Made by a program: the position numbers and the translations under genes | The notes under the pieces: generated by a model | What the model was told of the DNA's origin: nothing | What the model saw: only the letters and a program-made list of their open reading frames with translations | Database searches by the model: none | NCBI GenBank assembly: GCA_913061145.1 | Contig: CAJXUQ010000011.1 | Span: 1 to 64,000, forward strand | Length of the DNA stretch: 64,000 nucleotides | Source: an uncultured Haliea sp. | GTDB lineage: Bacteria > Pseudomonadota > Gammaproteobacteria > Pseudomonadales > Halieaceae | Direction of reading: 5' to 3' | Shown: positions 35,104-43,230 of the stretch, piece after piece | Position numbering within the stretch: the stretch's first letter is position 1 | Layout of the letters: each line of letters starts with the position of its first letter

Positions 35104-38100
35104 ATGCTGAAGCAGTTGGTGCGATTTTCCCTGACCCAGCGCCTGTTTGTGTGCGTGGCAGCCCTTGCGCTGGCGGGCCTCGGCCTGCGAGCCTGGCTCG
35201 CGCTGCCCATTGATGCCTATCCCGACATCGCGCCGACGCAGGTCAAGGTTATCCTCAAGGTGCCGGGCATGACGGCGGAGGAAATTGAACAGCGGGTCAC
35301 CTACCCACTGGAAACCGAGCTGCTGGGCATTCCCCGGCAGTCGATGCTGCGTTCCACGACCAAATATGCCATTACCGACATCACGCTGGATTTCGTCGAT
35401 GGCACGGATATCTACTGGGCGCGGCAACAGGTGAATGAGCGCCTGGCGGGCATTCTTGATGGCCTGCCTTTCCCGGTGGAGGGCGGCCTGGCACCCATGA
35501 GCACGCCGCTCAGCGAGATGTTCATGTTTACCATCGAGAATCCCCGACTCTCGCTGCAGGACAAGCGCCAGCTGCTGGAGTGGGAGATCCGTCCGGCGCT
35601 GCGCACGGTGGCGGGCGTGGCCGATGTGAACGTGCTCGGCGGCTACGCCAGGACCTACCAGGTCACCCCGCACCCGGTGGTGCTCTCCGAGCTGGGTCTG
35701 GGGATCGACGCACTGGAGGCCTCTATTGTCGAGCAGAACCTGAATGCCGGGGTGGGCCGGATCCTGCTCGGCAATGATGTGCTGGTGGTGCGGGTTGAGG
35801 GACAGGTGCACTCCCTGGAAGCGCTGCAGGACATTGTGGTGTATTCGGGGCCCGCCGGTGTGTACCGCCTGCGCGACGTGGCCGATGTTGAAATCGGTCA
35901 TCTGGCGCGTTACGGCGCCGTGACGCGCAATGGCGAGGAAGCGGTGCAGGGCCTGGTGATTGCACTGCGCGACAGCAATACCGGAGCGGTCGTGGACGGC
36001 GTCAAGGCGCGCTTGGCCGATCTGGAAAAGACTCTGCCCGCCGGCACCGAGATCAACGTGTTCTATGACCGCGCGCGACTGATCAGCACCGCTATTGGCA
36101 CCATTTCCAGTGCCCTGTTCCAGGCCATCCTGCTGGTGGTCGCGGTGCTCACCGTATTTCTGGGCAACCTGCGCGCCGCGCTGGTGGTATCGATCTCGCT
36201 GCCGTTGGCGGCTCTGGCGACGTTCCTGCTGATGTCTGGCACCGGCCTGACGGCCAACCTCATGAGCCTGGGCGGACTGGTGATCGCCATCGGCATGCTG
36301 GTGGACTCCTCTGTGGTGGTGGTGGAGAACACCCTGAGTCGCCTCGACAACAACCCCGGCCTGCCGCGCCTGCATGTGGTGTACCGCGCGGCGCAGGAGG
36401 TCGCGCTGCCGGTGGTCGCAGGCACGCTCATCGTGATCATTGTGTTTTCGCCGCTGCTGACCCTGAGTGGACTCGAGGGGAAGCTGTTCACCCCGGTGGC
36501 GTTGACCATTGTGTACGCCATGCTGGCCGCGCTGGTGCTGTCGCTGACACTGATCCCGGTCGTGGCGTCGTTGATGCTCGGCACGCACAAGGCGGGAATG
36601 CCGCGCTTTATGCTGCGCTTGCAGGCGGCCTACGTCGTGGCGCTGGAGCGGGTTCTGCGGCGGCCGCGCGGCCTGCTGCTCGGCATTGGCGCCCTGCTGG
36701 CGGTGAGCGTGGTGTTCCTGTTGCTGATGGGCAAGACCTTCATGCCTGTGCTCGATGAGGGTGATTTGATTGTGCAGCTGGAAAAATCCCCGAGCATTTC
36801 GCTGCAGGCCTCGGTGGAGCTCGACCGCCAGGTGGGTGCGGCGTTACTCGCAGGTGTGCCCGAAATTCGCCAGATTGTGACCCGTACCGGCTCCGATGAA
36901 CTGGGGCTGGATCCCATGGGCCTGAATGAAACAGACGTGTTCATGGAACTGGCACCGACGGATGAGTGGCGCTTTGCCAGTAAAACGGTGCTGGAAGCCG
37001 CTGTGCGTGAGGTGCTCGAGGGGTTCCCCGGCATGAACGTCGGCTTCACGCAGCCCATTCAGATGCGGGTGTCGGAAATGTTGACTGGCAGCACCGGTGA
37101 CGTGACCGTCAAGGTTTACGGTGAAGACCTCGTACGCATTGCGGCCCTGATGCACGACATTGCCCGGGTGATTCCCCGCGTGCAGGGCGCGGTTGACGTG
37201 CAGGCCTCGGTGACGGAAGGCGGCAAGTTCCTGAATTTGGAGGTGAAGCCGGAACTGGCGTCAGCCCACGGGCTTACCGTGGAGGGTCTGTCCGGCTATC
37301 TGCGCAGCCAGATTGAGGGCGCCGTGATCTCGGAAGTACGCCAGGGTAACCGGCGTATTCCCGTGACGCTGGCGGCCGGTTCACAGTCGGTGGCGGTGCC
37401 GGCCACGGTGGCGGACCTGGCTGCGCGCAGCGTGGCCCTGCCCGATGGCAGTCTGGCCACGCTGGGCGATGTGGCCAGCCTCAGCTATGCCGAAGGCCCC
37501 CTGTTGATAGAGCGGGAGCGCGGGAGCCGCTTTGGGGTGGTGACGGTCAACGTGGAAGGCCGCGATGTGGTGGGTTTTGTGGAGGAGCTGCGCGAGGTGT
37601 TGTCCCGCGAGGTCGCCCTGCCAGCCGGTTACCGCCTGGAGTACGGTGGTGAGTTCGAGAACCAGCAGCGCGCCACGCACAACCTGTTGCTGGTGGTGCC
37701 GGTGGCCCTGGTACTGATTCTGTTGATCCTGTTTGCCACCTTCGGTTCGATGGCGCTGGCCGGCATCATTCTCGGTAATATTCCGTTTGCCCTGATGGGC
37801 GGCGTGATCTCGTTGTACATCAGCGGTGAGTATCTCTCGGTGCCTGCCTCGGTGGGACTCATTGCCCTGCTGGGTGTCGCGGTGCTGAATGGTGTGGTGA
37901 TGGTCAGTCATTTCCAGCAGCAGGCGCATTTGCCGGGCGCCCTGCCGGCACGCATCTGCGCGGGTGCCAGCCAGCGTCTGCGCCCGGTATTGATGACCGC
38001 AACCACAGCGATTTTCGGACTCCTGCCGCTGGTGTTCGCCACCGGCCCGGGCGCCGAGGTGCAGCGCCCTCTGGCCATTGTGGTGGTCGGTGGCCTGCTC

Positions 38101-38172
38101 ACATCCACCGTGACAACGCTGTTCCTTGTGCCGGTGTTGTATCAGTACAGGGAGAAGCTTGTCCATGGATGA
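35104..38172 (+). CDS. Heavy-metal efflux RND permease, CzcA/CusA family
   Basis: Inner-membrane proton/metal antiporter of 1022 residues with the 12-helix RND plan and two periplasmic loops. In helix 4 the relay motif reads AIGMLVDSSVVVVEN with D401 and E408; position 395 is Ala where CzcA-type pumps carry the Asp of DFG, so the signature is nearer to the copper/silver CusA type. Yet the porter segment after MPVLDEGDL (IVQLEKSPSISLQ) resembles CzcA and lacks the CusA methionine. Substrate therefore unresolved (Cu/Ag or divalent metal). Confidence 0.92.
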   Translation: MLKQLVRFSLTQRLFVCVAALALAGLGLRAWLALPIDAYPDIAPTQVKVILKVPGMTAEEIEQRVTYPLETELLGIPRQSMLRSTTKYAITDITLDFVDGTDIYWARQQVNERLAGILDGLPFPVEGGLAPMSTPLSEMFMFTIENPRLSLQDKRQLLEWEIRPALRTVAGVADVNVLGGYARTYQVTPHPVVLSELGLGIDALEASIVEQNLNAGVGRILLGNDVLVVRVEGQVHSLEALQDIVVYSGPAGVYRLRDVADVEIGHLARYGAVTRNGEEAVQGLVIALRDSNTGAVVDGVKARLADLEKTLPAGTEINVFYDRARLISTAIGTISSALFQAILLVVAVLTVFLGNLRAALVVSISLPLAALATFLLMSGTGLTANLMSLGGLVIAIGMLVDSSVVVVENTLSRLDNNPGLPRLHVVYRAAQEVALPVVAGTLIVIIVFSPLLTLSGLEGKLFTPVALTIVYAMLAALVLSLTLIPVVASLMLGTHKAGMPRFMLRLQAAYVVALERVLRRPRGLLLGIGALLAVSVVFLLLMGKTFMPVLDEGDLIVQLEKSPSISLQASVELDRQVGAALLAGVPEIRQIVTRTGSDELGLDPMGLNETDVFMELAPTDEWRFASKTVLEAAVREVLEGFPGMNVGFTQPIQMRVSEMLTGSTGDVTVKVYGEDLVRIAALMHDIARVIPRVQGAVDVQASVTEGGKFLNLEVKPELASAHGLTVEGLSGYLRSQIEGAVISEVRQGNRRIPVTLAAGSQSVAVPATVADLAARSVALPDGSLATLGDVASLSYAEGPLLIERERGSRFGVVTVNVEGRDVVGFVEELREVLSREVALPAGYRLEYGGEFENQQRATHNLLLVVPVALVLILLILFATFGSMALAGIILGNIPFALMGGVISLYISGEYLSVPASVGLIALLGVAVLNGVVMVSHFQQQAHLPGALPARICAGASQRLRPVLMTATTAIFGLLPLVFATGPGAEVQRPLAIVVVGGLLTSTVTTLFLVPVLYQYREKLVHG

Positions 38173-38491
38173 ACTGCTGGTCATCATGGTGCCGCGGGAG
38201 CTGCACGATGAGATGGTGGATGTCTTGATGTCGCTGCCGGACGTGAGCGGGTTTACGGTGGCTGCGGTGAGCGGTTTCAGCCGCGAGCACAGTCGCCTGA
38301 GCCTGGCTGAACAGGTGGAGGGCTCGCGCCGTATCAGTCGCTTTGAAGTCCTGCACGCGCCGACCCAGCGCCCGTCGCTACTGACCGCGCTGGCCCCGGT
38401 TGCAGGTCGCGACCGGCTGCGCTACTGGGTACAGCCGGTACTGGAGTGCGGCTACATTGGCAGCGATGCCGCAAAGCCGGCGCTAGAGTGA
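38165..38491 (+). CDS. DUF3240 family protein
   Basis: Small cytosolic protein, 108 residues, no membrane helix, with a PII-like ferredoxin-fold pattern (MDELLVIMVPRELHDEMVDVL start). DUF3240 members often sit behind CusA/CzcA genes, and a role in metal sensing or pump control is presumed but unproven. Its start overlaps the permease stop by eight bases. Its 3' end overlaps argA on the opposite strand by nine bases. Confidence 0.82.
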   Translation: MDELLVIMVPRELHDEMVDVLMSLPDVSGFTVAAVSGFSREHSRLSLAEQVEGSRRISRFEVLHAPTQRPSLLTALAPVAGRDRLRYWVQPVLECGYIGSDAAKPALE

Positions 38492-39787
38492 CTTGAAGAA
38501 TACCTTGGAATTGCGCTGCAGGTTGTAAAGCGCCTGTTTCTGCGCCGGCAGTGCATCCCGCGAACGCTCTTCAAACCCCTGTTCCAGAAACCAGTGGGCG
38601 GTCTGTGTTGTGAGCACAAACACCCGGTCCAGCCCAAGCAACCGCGCCTCGCGTTCTATTTCCTGCAGCAGGCGCTGGCCACGTTGTCCACCCCGGTAGT
38701 CGGGATGGGAGACGATGCAGGCCACTTCTCCGCAGTTTTCCTCGGGAAACGGGTAGAGCGCCGCGCAGGCAATAATGCGCCCGTCGCGTTCAATAATGCG
38801 GAACTGGCGGATCTCGTTTTCGAGCAGTTCACGCGAGCGCTTGACCAGGACGCCCTCGCGTTCCAGCGGTTCGATCAGCTCAAGGATGCCGCCGACATCA
38901 TCGATACTGGCACTGCGTGTCTGCTCGTAATCGTCCTTGGCGACCAGCGTGCCATTGCCGTCGTGGGTGAACAGCTCCTCCAGTAGCGCACAGTCATCCC
39001 GGTAACTGATGATATGGCAGCGCGACACGCCGGCCATGCAGGCACGTCGAGCGGTGGCCAGCAATTTTGCCTGTTCGGCATCCTGCCCCTGGATACCCGC
39101 TATGCTGGCGACCGTAAGCTGGCGCAGCAGGGCACCGTCGCTGCCGGCAATGCCGGCGGCACTGCCGAACAATACCAGCTTGTCGGCACCGATCCCCGCG
39201 GCGCAGTGCACGGCAATGTCCTCCAGCATGAGGTTGAAAATTTCTCCGGTCGGCGAATAGCCGAGGGGCGACAGCAGCACAATGGAGCCGGCGGCGAGTT
39301 GCTGCTGGATGCCGGCGCAGTCGATGCGCCGCACCCGTCCGGTGTGCTGGTAGTCGACCCCATCCACCACACCCAGTGGCCGGGCGGTGACGAAATTGCC
39401 GGAACAGACGCGCATGCGCGCACCCTGCATCGGTGAATTGGGCAGGCCCATGGAGAGCAGTGCCTCGATCTGTGCCCGCAGTGATGCCGCGGCATCTGTC
39501 ACATGGTGCATACTGGCACTGTCGGTGATGCGCATATCATCGTGGAAGCGGCTCTCGATCCCCGCCGCGGCCAGTCGGCTGTCAATCTGCGGACGATTGC
39601 CATGCACCAGAACCAGCCGCACACCGAGACTGTGCAGCAACGCCAGGTCGTGGAGGATGGTGGGAAAGTTGGAGTCCTGTGCAGCATCACCCCCCAGCAT
39701 CAGGACAAAGGTCCGGTTCCGGTGGGTGTTGATGTAGGGCGCCGTATTCCTGAACCAGCGAATATGGCTGCGGCCTGGGGTGGTCAC
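38483..39787 (-). CDS. argA: N-acetylglutamate synthase
   Basis: First enzyme of arginine synthesis, 434 residues, in the classical fused form: an amino-acid-kinase-like domain (about 1-285; FVLMLGGDAA, LVLVHGNRPQID) that senses arginine, then a GNAT acetyltransferase domain (about 290-434; CIVSHPDYRGGQRGQRLL acetyl-CoA loop). The start is GTG with ACGGAAG eight bases upstream. It is encoded downstream of argE on the same strand with a 100-base gap, so it may have its own promoter. Confidence 0.95.
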   Translation of the reverse strand: MTTPGRSHIRWFRNTAPYINTHRNRTFVLMLGGDAAQDSNFPTILHDLALLHSLGVRLVLVHGNRPQIDSRLAAAGIESRFHDDMRITDSASMHHVTDAAASLRAQIEALLSMGLPNSPMQGARMRVCSGNFVTARPLGVVDGVDYQHTGRVRRIDCAGIQQQLAAGSIVLLSPLGYSPTGEIFNLMLEDIAVHCAAGIGADKLVLFGSAAGIAGSDGALLRQLTVASIAGIQGQDAEQAKLLATARRACMAGVSRCHIISYRDDCALLEELFTHDGNGTLVAKDDYEQTRSASIDDVGGILELIEPLEREGVLVKRSRELLENEIRQFRIIERDGRIIACAALYPFPEENCGEVACIVSHPDYRGGQRGQRLLQEIEREARLLGLDRVFVLTTQTAHWFLEQGFEERSRDALPAQKQALYNLQRNSKVFFKSL

Positions 39788-39888
39788 GTGGCGGCTTCCG
39801 TTTTATCAGTCATGATCGTGCGTCAAGAGTACCCAATGCGGGCGGTGGCGACTAATGCAAATTTTCACGGTGGGGCCGCCCCCGCCCG

Positions 39889-41040
39889 TTACAGGCAGTA
39901 GTGCGCGATGCAGGACTGCAGCAGGTCCACGCAGGGTCGTATCTGGCTCAGTTCCAGATATTCATCGGGCTGGTGGGCCCGGTCGATGGATCCCGGGCCC
40001 ATGATGATGGTCTCCATGCCCATGGACTGCAAAAAGGGGGCCTCGGTGGCGAAACCCACGGCGGTCGCACTGTGGCCGGTGAGCTTCTCCGCCAACCTCA
40101 CGAGGTCGCTGTGTGCGGCCTGTTCAAAGGGCGGTACGGGCTCCACCAGCGAGCGCAGCGCAATGCCGGCCCCGCGCGCCTGTGCCAGGGTCTGCAGGCG
40201 CTGCTGTAGCTGTTCGCGAACCCCTGCGGCAGCCGCGGAGGGGGTCAGGCGCAGGTCGAAGTGCAGTTCACAGCGTCCGCAGATGCGGTTCGGGCTGTCG
40301 CCGCCGTGTATGCAGCCCAGATTGAGGGTGGGAAAGGCCACGTCGAAGGCGCTGTTGGCGTGCTCCGCAGCCAGCTCCCGCCGGAACTGCATGAGTTCAC
40401 CCACCATTTCATGCATCACATCAATGGCGTTGAGACCCAGCGCGGGGTTGGAGGAGTGGCCCGCGAGACCGGTGATCTCGATGGCCTCCATCATGATGCC
40501 CTTGTGCAAACGTACCGGCTGCAGCGAGGTGGGCTCGCCGATAATGGCGGCGCGGGCCCGCGGCCGTCCTGCAGCGGCGAGGGCCCGGGCGCCGTCCATC
40601 GAGCTTTCCTCGTCGGCGGTGGCGAGTATGATCAGCGGCTGCTGCAGCGTCTTGCCCGCAAACGCGCTGGCAGCGGCGATGGCGATGGGGAAAAAACCTT
40701 TCATGTCGGTACTGCCCAGGCCGTACAGACGCTGGTCGCGTTCGGTGAGCTGCAGCGGGTCTGAGCGCCAGCGCCCCTCATCAAAGGGTACGGTGTCGGT
40801 GTGGCCGGCCAGGACCAGGCCGCCCGGGCCGCTGCCAAGTGTGGCAATCAGGTTGGCTTTACGCCCATCGGCTGATACATCCATGATTTCCGTGCGAAAC
40901 CCCAGCGCTTCGAGCCACCCGGCCAGCAACTCGATGACCGCCCGATTGCCCTGGTCCCAGGACGGATCGGTTGAGCTGACGGAGGGCGTGCCGACAAGCG
41001 CGCGCAGCTGGCTGATGATCTGTTTGTCTGGCTGTGACAT
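39889..41040 (-). CDS. argE: Acetylornithine deacetylase
   Basis: Zinc peptidase-fold (M20) enzyme of 383 residues that removes acetate from N-acetylornithine. The metal site begins GLVLAGHTDTVP, continues with GLGSTDMKGF, and has the catalytic ATADEESS glutamates; the dimerisation domain includes ITGLAGHSSNP. The argE-argA pairing matches Pseudomonas-type arginine loci and supports ArgE over other M20 deacylases. Confidence 0.93.
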   Translation of the reverse strand: MSQPDKQIISQLRALVGTPSVSSTDPSWDQGNRAVIELLAGWLEALGFRTEIMDVSADGRKANLIATLGSGPGGLVLAGHTDTVPFDEGRWRSDPLQLTERDQRLYGLGSTDMKGFFPIAIAAASAFAGKTLQQPLIILATADEESSMDGARALAAAGRPRARAAIIGEPTSLQPVRLHKGIMMEAIEITGLAGHSSNPALGLNAIDVMHEMVGELMQFRRELAAEHANSAFDVAFPTLNLGCIHGGDSPNRICGRCELHFDLRLTPSAAAAGVREQLQQRLQTLAQARGAGIALRSLVEPVPPFEQAAHSDLVRLAEKLTGHSATAVGFATEAPFLQSMGMETIIMGPGSIDRAHQPDEYLELSQIRPCVDLLQSCIAHYCL

Positions 41041-41089
41041 GGCGCGGCTGCCTGCTGTTGCCCGGAGAGGGTCGGCTGACGGTAGCGGC

Positions 41090-41116
41090 GGGCACTGACG
41101 GAGTCAATCAGTGCCC
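41090..41116. other. Perfect 9-bp inverted repeat between pit and argE
   Basis: GGGCACTGA at 41090-41098 and TCAGTGCCC at 41108-41116 are perfect inverted repeats around a 9-base spacer. It follows the phosphate transporter stop (minus strand, 41128) and precedes the argE start by about 50 bases. No T-run follows on either strand, so it may be a hairpin or a dimeric regulator operator. Confidence 0.6.
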
Positions 41117-41127
41117 GGTGAAAGGAC

Positions 41128-42405
41128 TCAGCCGAAGATGCCCTTGAAGGTGAAGAAGAAGATGATGGATAACCCGGCACCCGCGGGCAGCGTGATGATC
41201 CAGGACATGAAGATGGTGCCGATGGTGCGCAGGTTCAGCGCAGCAATGCCGCGCGCGAAGCCTACCCCGAGGATGGCGCCCACCAGGGTGTGTGTGGTGG
41301 AGATCGGCAGCCCGGTGCCGGAAGCCAGTACCACGGTGGAGGCCGCGCCCAGTTCCGCGGCAAACCCGCGACTCGGCGTGAGCTCGGTGATTTTGCGCCC
41401 TACGGTCATGATCACTTTCCAGCCGTAGGTTGCGAGGCCCACCACGATACCCAGCGCGCCGACCAGAAGGATCCACCAGGGCAGCGGCGCCTGGGAGGCG
41501 ATCATGCCGCCCGACAGCACGGTATTCGCCACGGCGGCCAGCGGCCCTACGGCATTGGCGACATCGTTGGAGCCGTGGGCGAAGGCCATCGCGCAGGCGG
41601 TGAAGATCATCAGGATACCGAATACCCGCTCCACGCTGGCGAAGCGATGCTGCTCGTTGGGCACGTACTTCACCCGGCTGACCAGGAAGCCGCCCAACGC
41701 CGCGACCAGCAGGCCGATCAGGAATGACAGGGGGACGGCGTTGGCGAACTTGGAGCCCAGCCCGAGGTCCATTTCCACGCCGATATGCTTCAGGCCCTTG
41801 AGCAGGGTGACCATGGAGATCATGAAGCCGACCATCCACATATAAATGGGGATGAAGCGCTTGGCGCGCTGAAAGGGATCTTCGGTGTCGAGAATGAGGA
41901 TTTTCACGCTCATGAACAGGGCAAAGGATATCGTGCCGGCGAGCAGCGGCGACACCAGCCAGCTGGCGGCGATGGTACCTACCTTTTCCCAGTGCACGGC
42001 GTCCATGCCGATACCCACCGCGGCGAAGCCGACAATGGCGCCGACAATCGAGTGGGTCGTGGAGACCGGCCAGCCCTTGATGCTGGCGATCATCAGCCAG
42101 GTGCCGGCCGCAAGCAGTGCTGACAGCATGCCGTACACCATCAACTCCGGCCTGCCGGACATCGACTCGGCATCAATAATGCCCTGGCGAATGGTGGCGG
42201 TGACCTCACCTCCGGCCAGATAGGCGCCCAGAAACTCGAACACCATGGCGACGAGAATGGCCTGCTTGATGGTCAGGGCCTTTGACCCCACCGAGGTGCC
42301 CATGGCGTTGGCCACGTCGTTGGCGCCGACCCCCCAGGCCATGAAGAACCCGAACATGCAGGCCAGTATCAGGAGCAGCGTGCCGTGTTCCGTGATGATT
42401 TCCAT
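41128..42405 (-). CDS. Inorganic phosphate transporter, Pit family
   Basis: Membrane symporter of 425 residues with two repeats carrying the family signature: GVGANDVANAMGTSVGS near the N-terminus and AHGSNDVANAVGPLAA in the second half, plus STTHSIVGAIVG and STTHTLVGAILG. It imports phosphate as a metal-phosphate complex. The PhoU-like gene lies nine bases upstream on the same strand; this pair is a known two-gene unit. Confidence 0.95.
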   Translation of the reverse strand: MEIITEHGTLLLILACMFGFFMAWGVGANDVANAMGTSVGSKALTIKQAILVAMVFEFLGAYLAGGEVTATIRQGIIDAESMSGRPELMVYGMLSALLAAGTWLMIASIKGWPVSTTHSIVGAIVGFAAVGIGMDAVHWEKVGTIAASWLVSPLLAGTISFALFMSVKILILDTEDPFQRAKRFIPIYMWMVGFMISMVTLLKGLKHIGVEMDLGLGSKFANAVPLSFLIGLLVAALGGFLVSRVKYVPNEQHRFASVERVFGILMIFTACAMAFAHGSNDVANAVGPLAAVANTVLSGGMIASQAPLPWWILLVGALGIVVGLATYGWKVIMTVGRKITELTPSRGFAAELGAASTVVLASGTGLPISTTHTLVGAILGVGFARGIAALNLRTIGTIFMSWIITLPAGAGLSIIFFFTFKGIFG

Positions 42406-42414
42406 GCGCTTGTC

Positions 42415-43095
42415 CTATTTCGCCATCAGTATCTGCAGCCTGTGACCCACCCGCTCGGCGGAGTCGGCCAGACCTGCGAGCAATTCGATCACCTTGTAAT
42501 AGAACATCACATCCACCGCGTAGAGCTTTCTCTCCAGCTTGAACAGCTTGCCGCGCAGCGCTTTGGACTGCTTGTCGGTGCGCCCCTCAAGCTTGTCCAG
42601 CTCCTTGATCAGGCCCTCTACCCGCACGACTTCGCGGCCGGTGAAGCCCACTTCCAGCAGTTCGTCCAGCTCGCGAATCGCCACCAGGGCCTGCTCGCAG
42701 GTTGCCGTGCAGGCGCGGACGAATTCCAGCAGGTGTTTTTCCAGTTTGTCCGGAAAGCGCATTTCGCGCCCCAGCATCAGGCCGGCAACGTCTTTTGCCG
42801 TATTTGCCACGTGGTCCTGAATGGTGACCAGTTCCAGCAGGTCAGTGCGCGGAACCGGCAGGAACAGGCTGTTGGGCAGGTGCCGGCGCACGGAGCGTTT
42901 TAGCTTGTCGGCGGCCTCCTCGGCCTCCCCGATGCGCTTGAAAATATCCTCCGCCAGTTTCCAGTCGTCATTCTGTGCGGCTTCGACAAATGCCGGGAGA
43001 AGCTGGGCGGCATCGTTCGCTACCTGCATATGCTCCTGGATCGGCCCGATCGGAGACCGGCCAAAGAGGCTGCTGAGCGGGTTCGAGCTGGGCAT
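42415..43095 (-). CDS. TIGR00153/DUF47 PhoU-like protein
   Basis: Cytosolic all-helical protein of 226 residues (PhoU-like/DUF47 domain) that partners with Pit transporters and probably modulates them. Typical features are the N-terminal SSLFGRSPIGPIQEHM and the acidic/basic three-helix repeats. The ATG at 43095 has GGAGAG eight bases upstream, so the open frame running to 43194 is not coding at its 5' end. It is divergent from the GspE-like gene. Confidence 0.92.
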   Translation of the reverse strand: MPSSNPLSSLFGRSPIGPIQEHMQVANDAAQLLPAFVEAAQNDDWKLAEDIFKRIGEAEEAADKLKRSVRRHLPNSLFLPVPRTDLLELVTIQDHVANTAKDVAGLMLGREMRFPDKLEKHLLEFVRACTATCEQALVAIRELDELLEVGFTGREVVRVEGLIKELDKLEGRTDKQSKALRGKLFKLERKLYAVDVMFYYKVIELLAGLADSAERVGHRLQILMAK

Positions 43096-43230
43096 CGGGT
43101 GCTCTCCTGTGTGGAAGGCGCGAAGTATAGGTGAGGCTGCCTCTCCTGTCACACCGGCCGGCGCGCAGCGCTCACCGCCTGTGCTAGCATGCATGCAGGA
43201 TGCCTACCGTCAGCAGAGAGTTGCCGCACC

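Noticed and set aside
34912-36588. 558-codon minus-strand open frame opposite the RND permease
   Set aside because: Shadow frame with biased composition; the permease signature is continuous on the plus strand.
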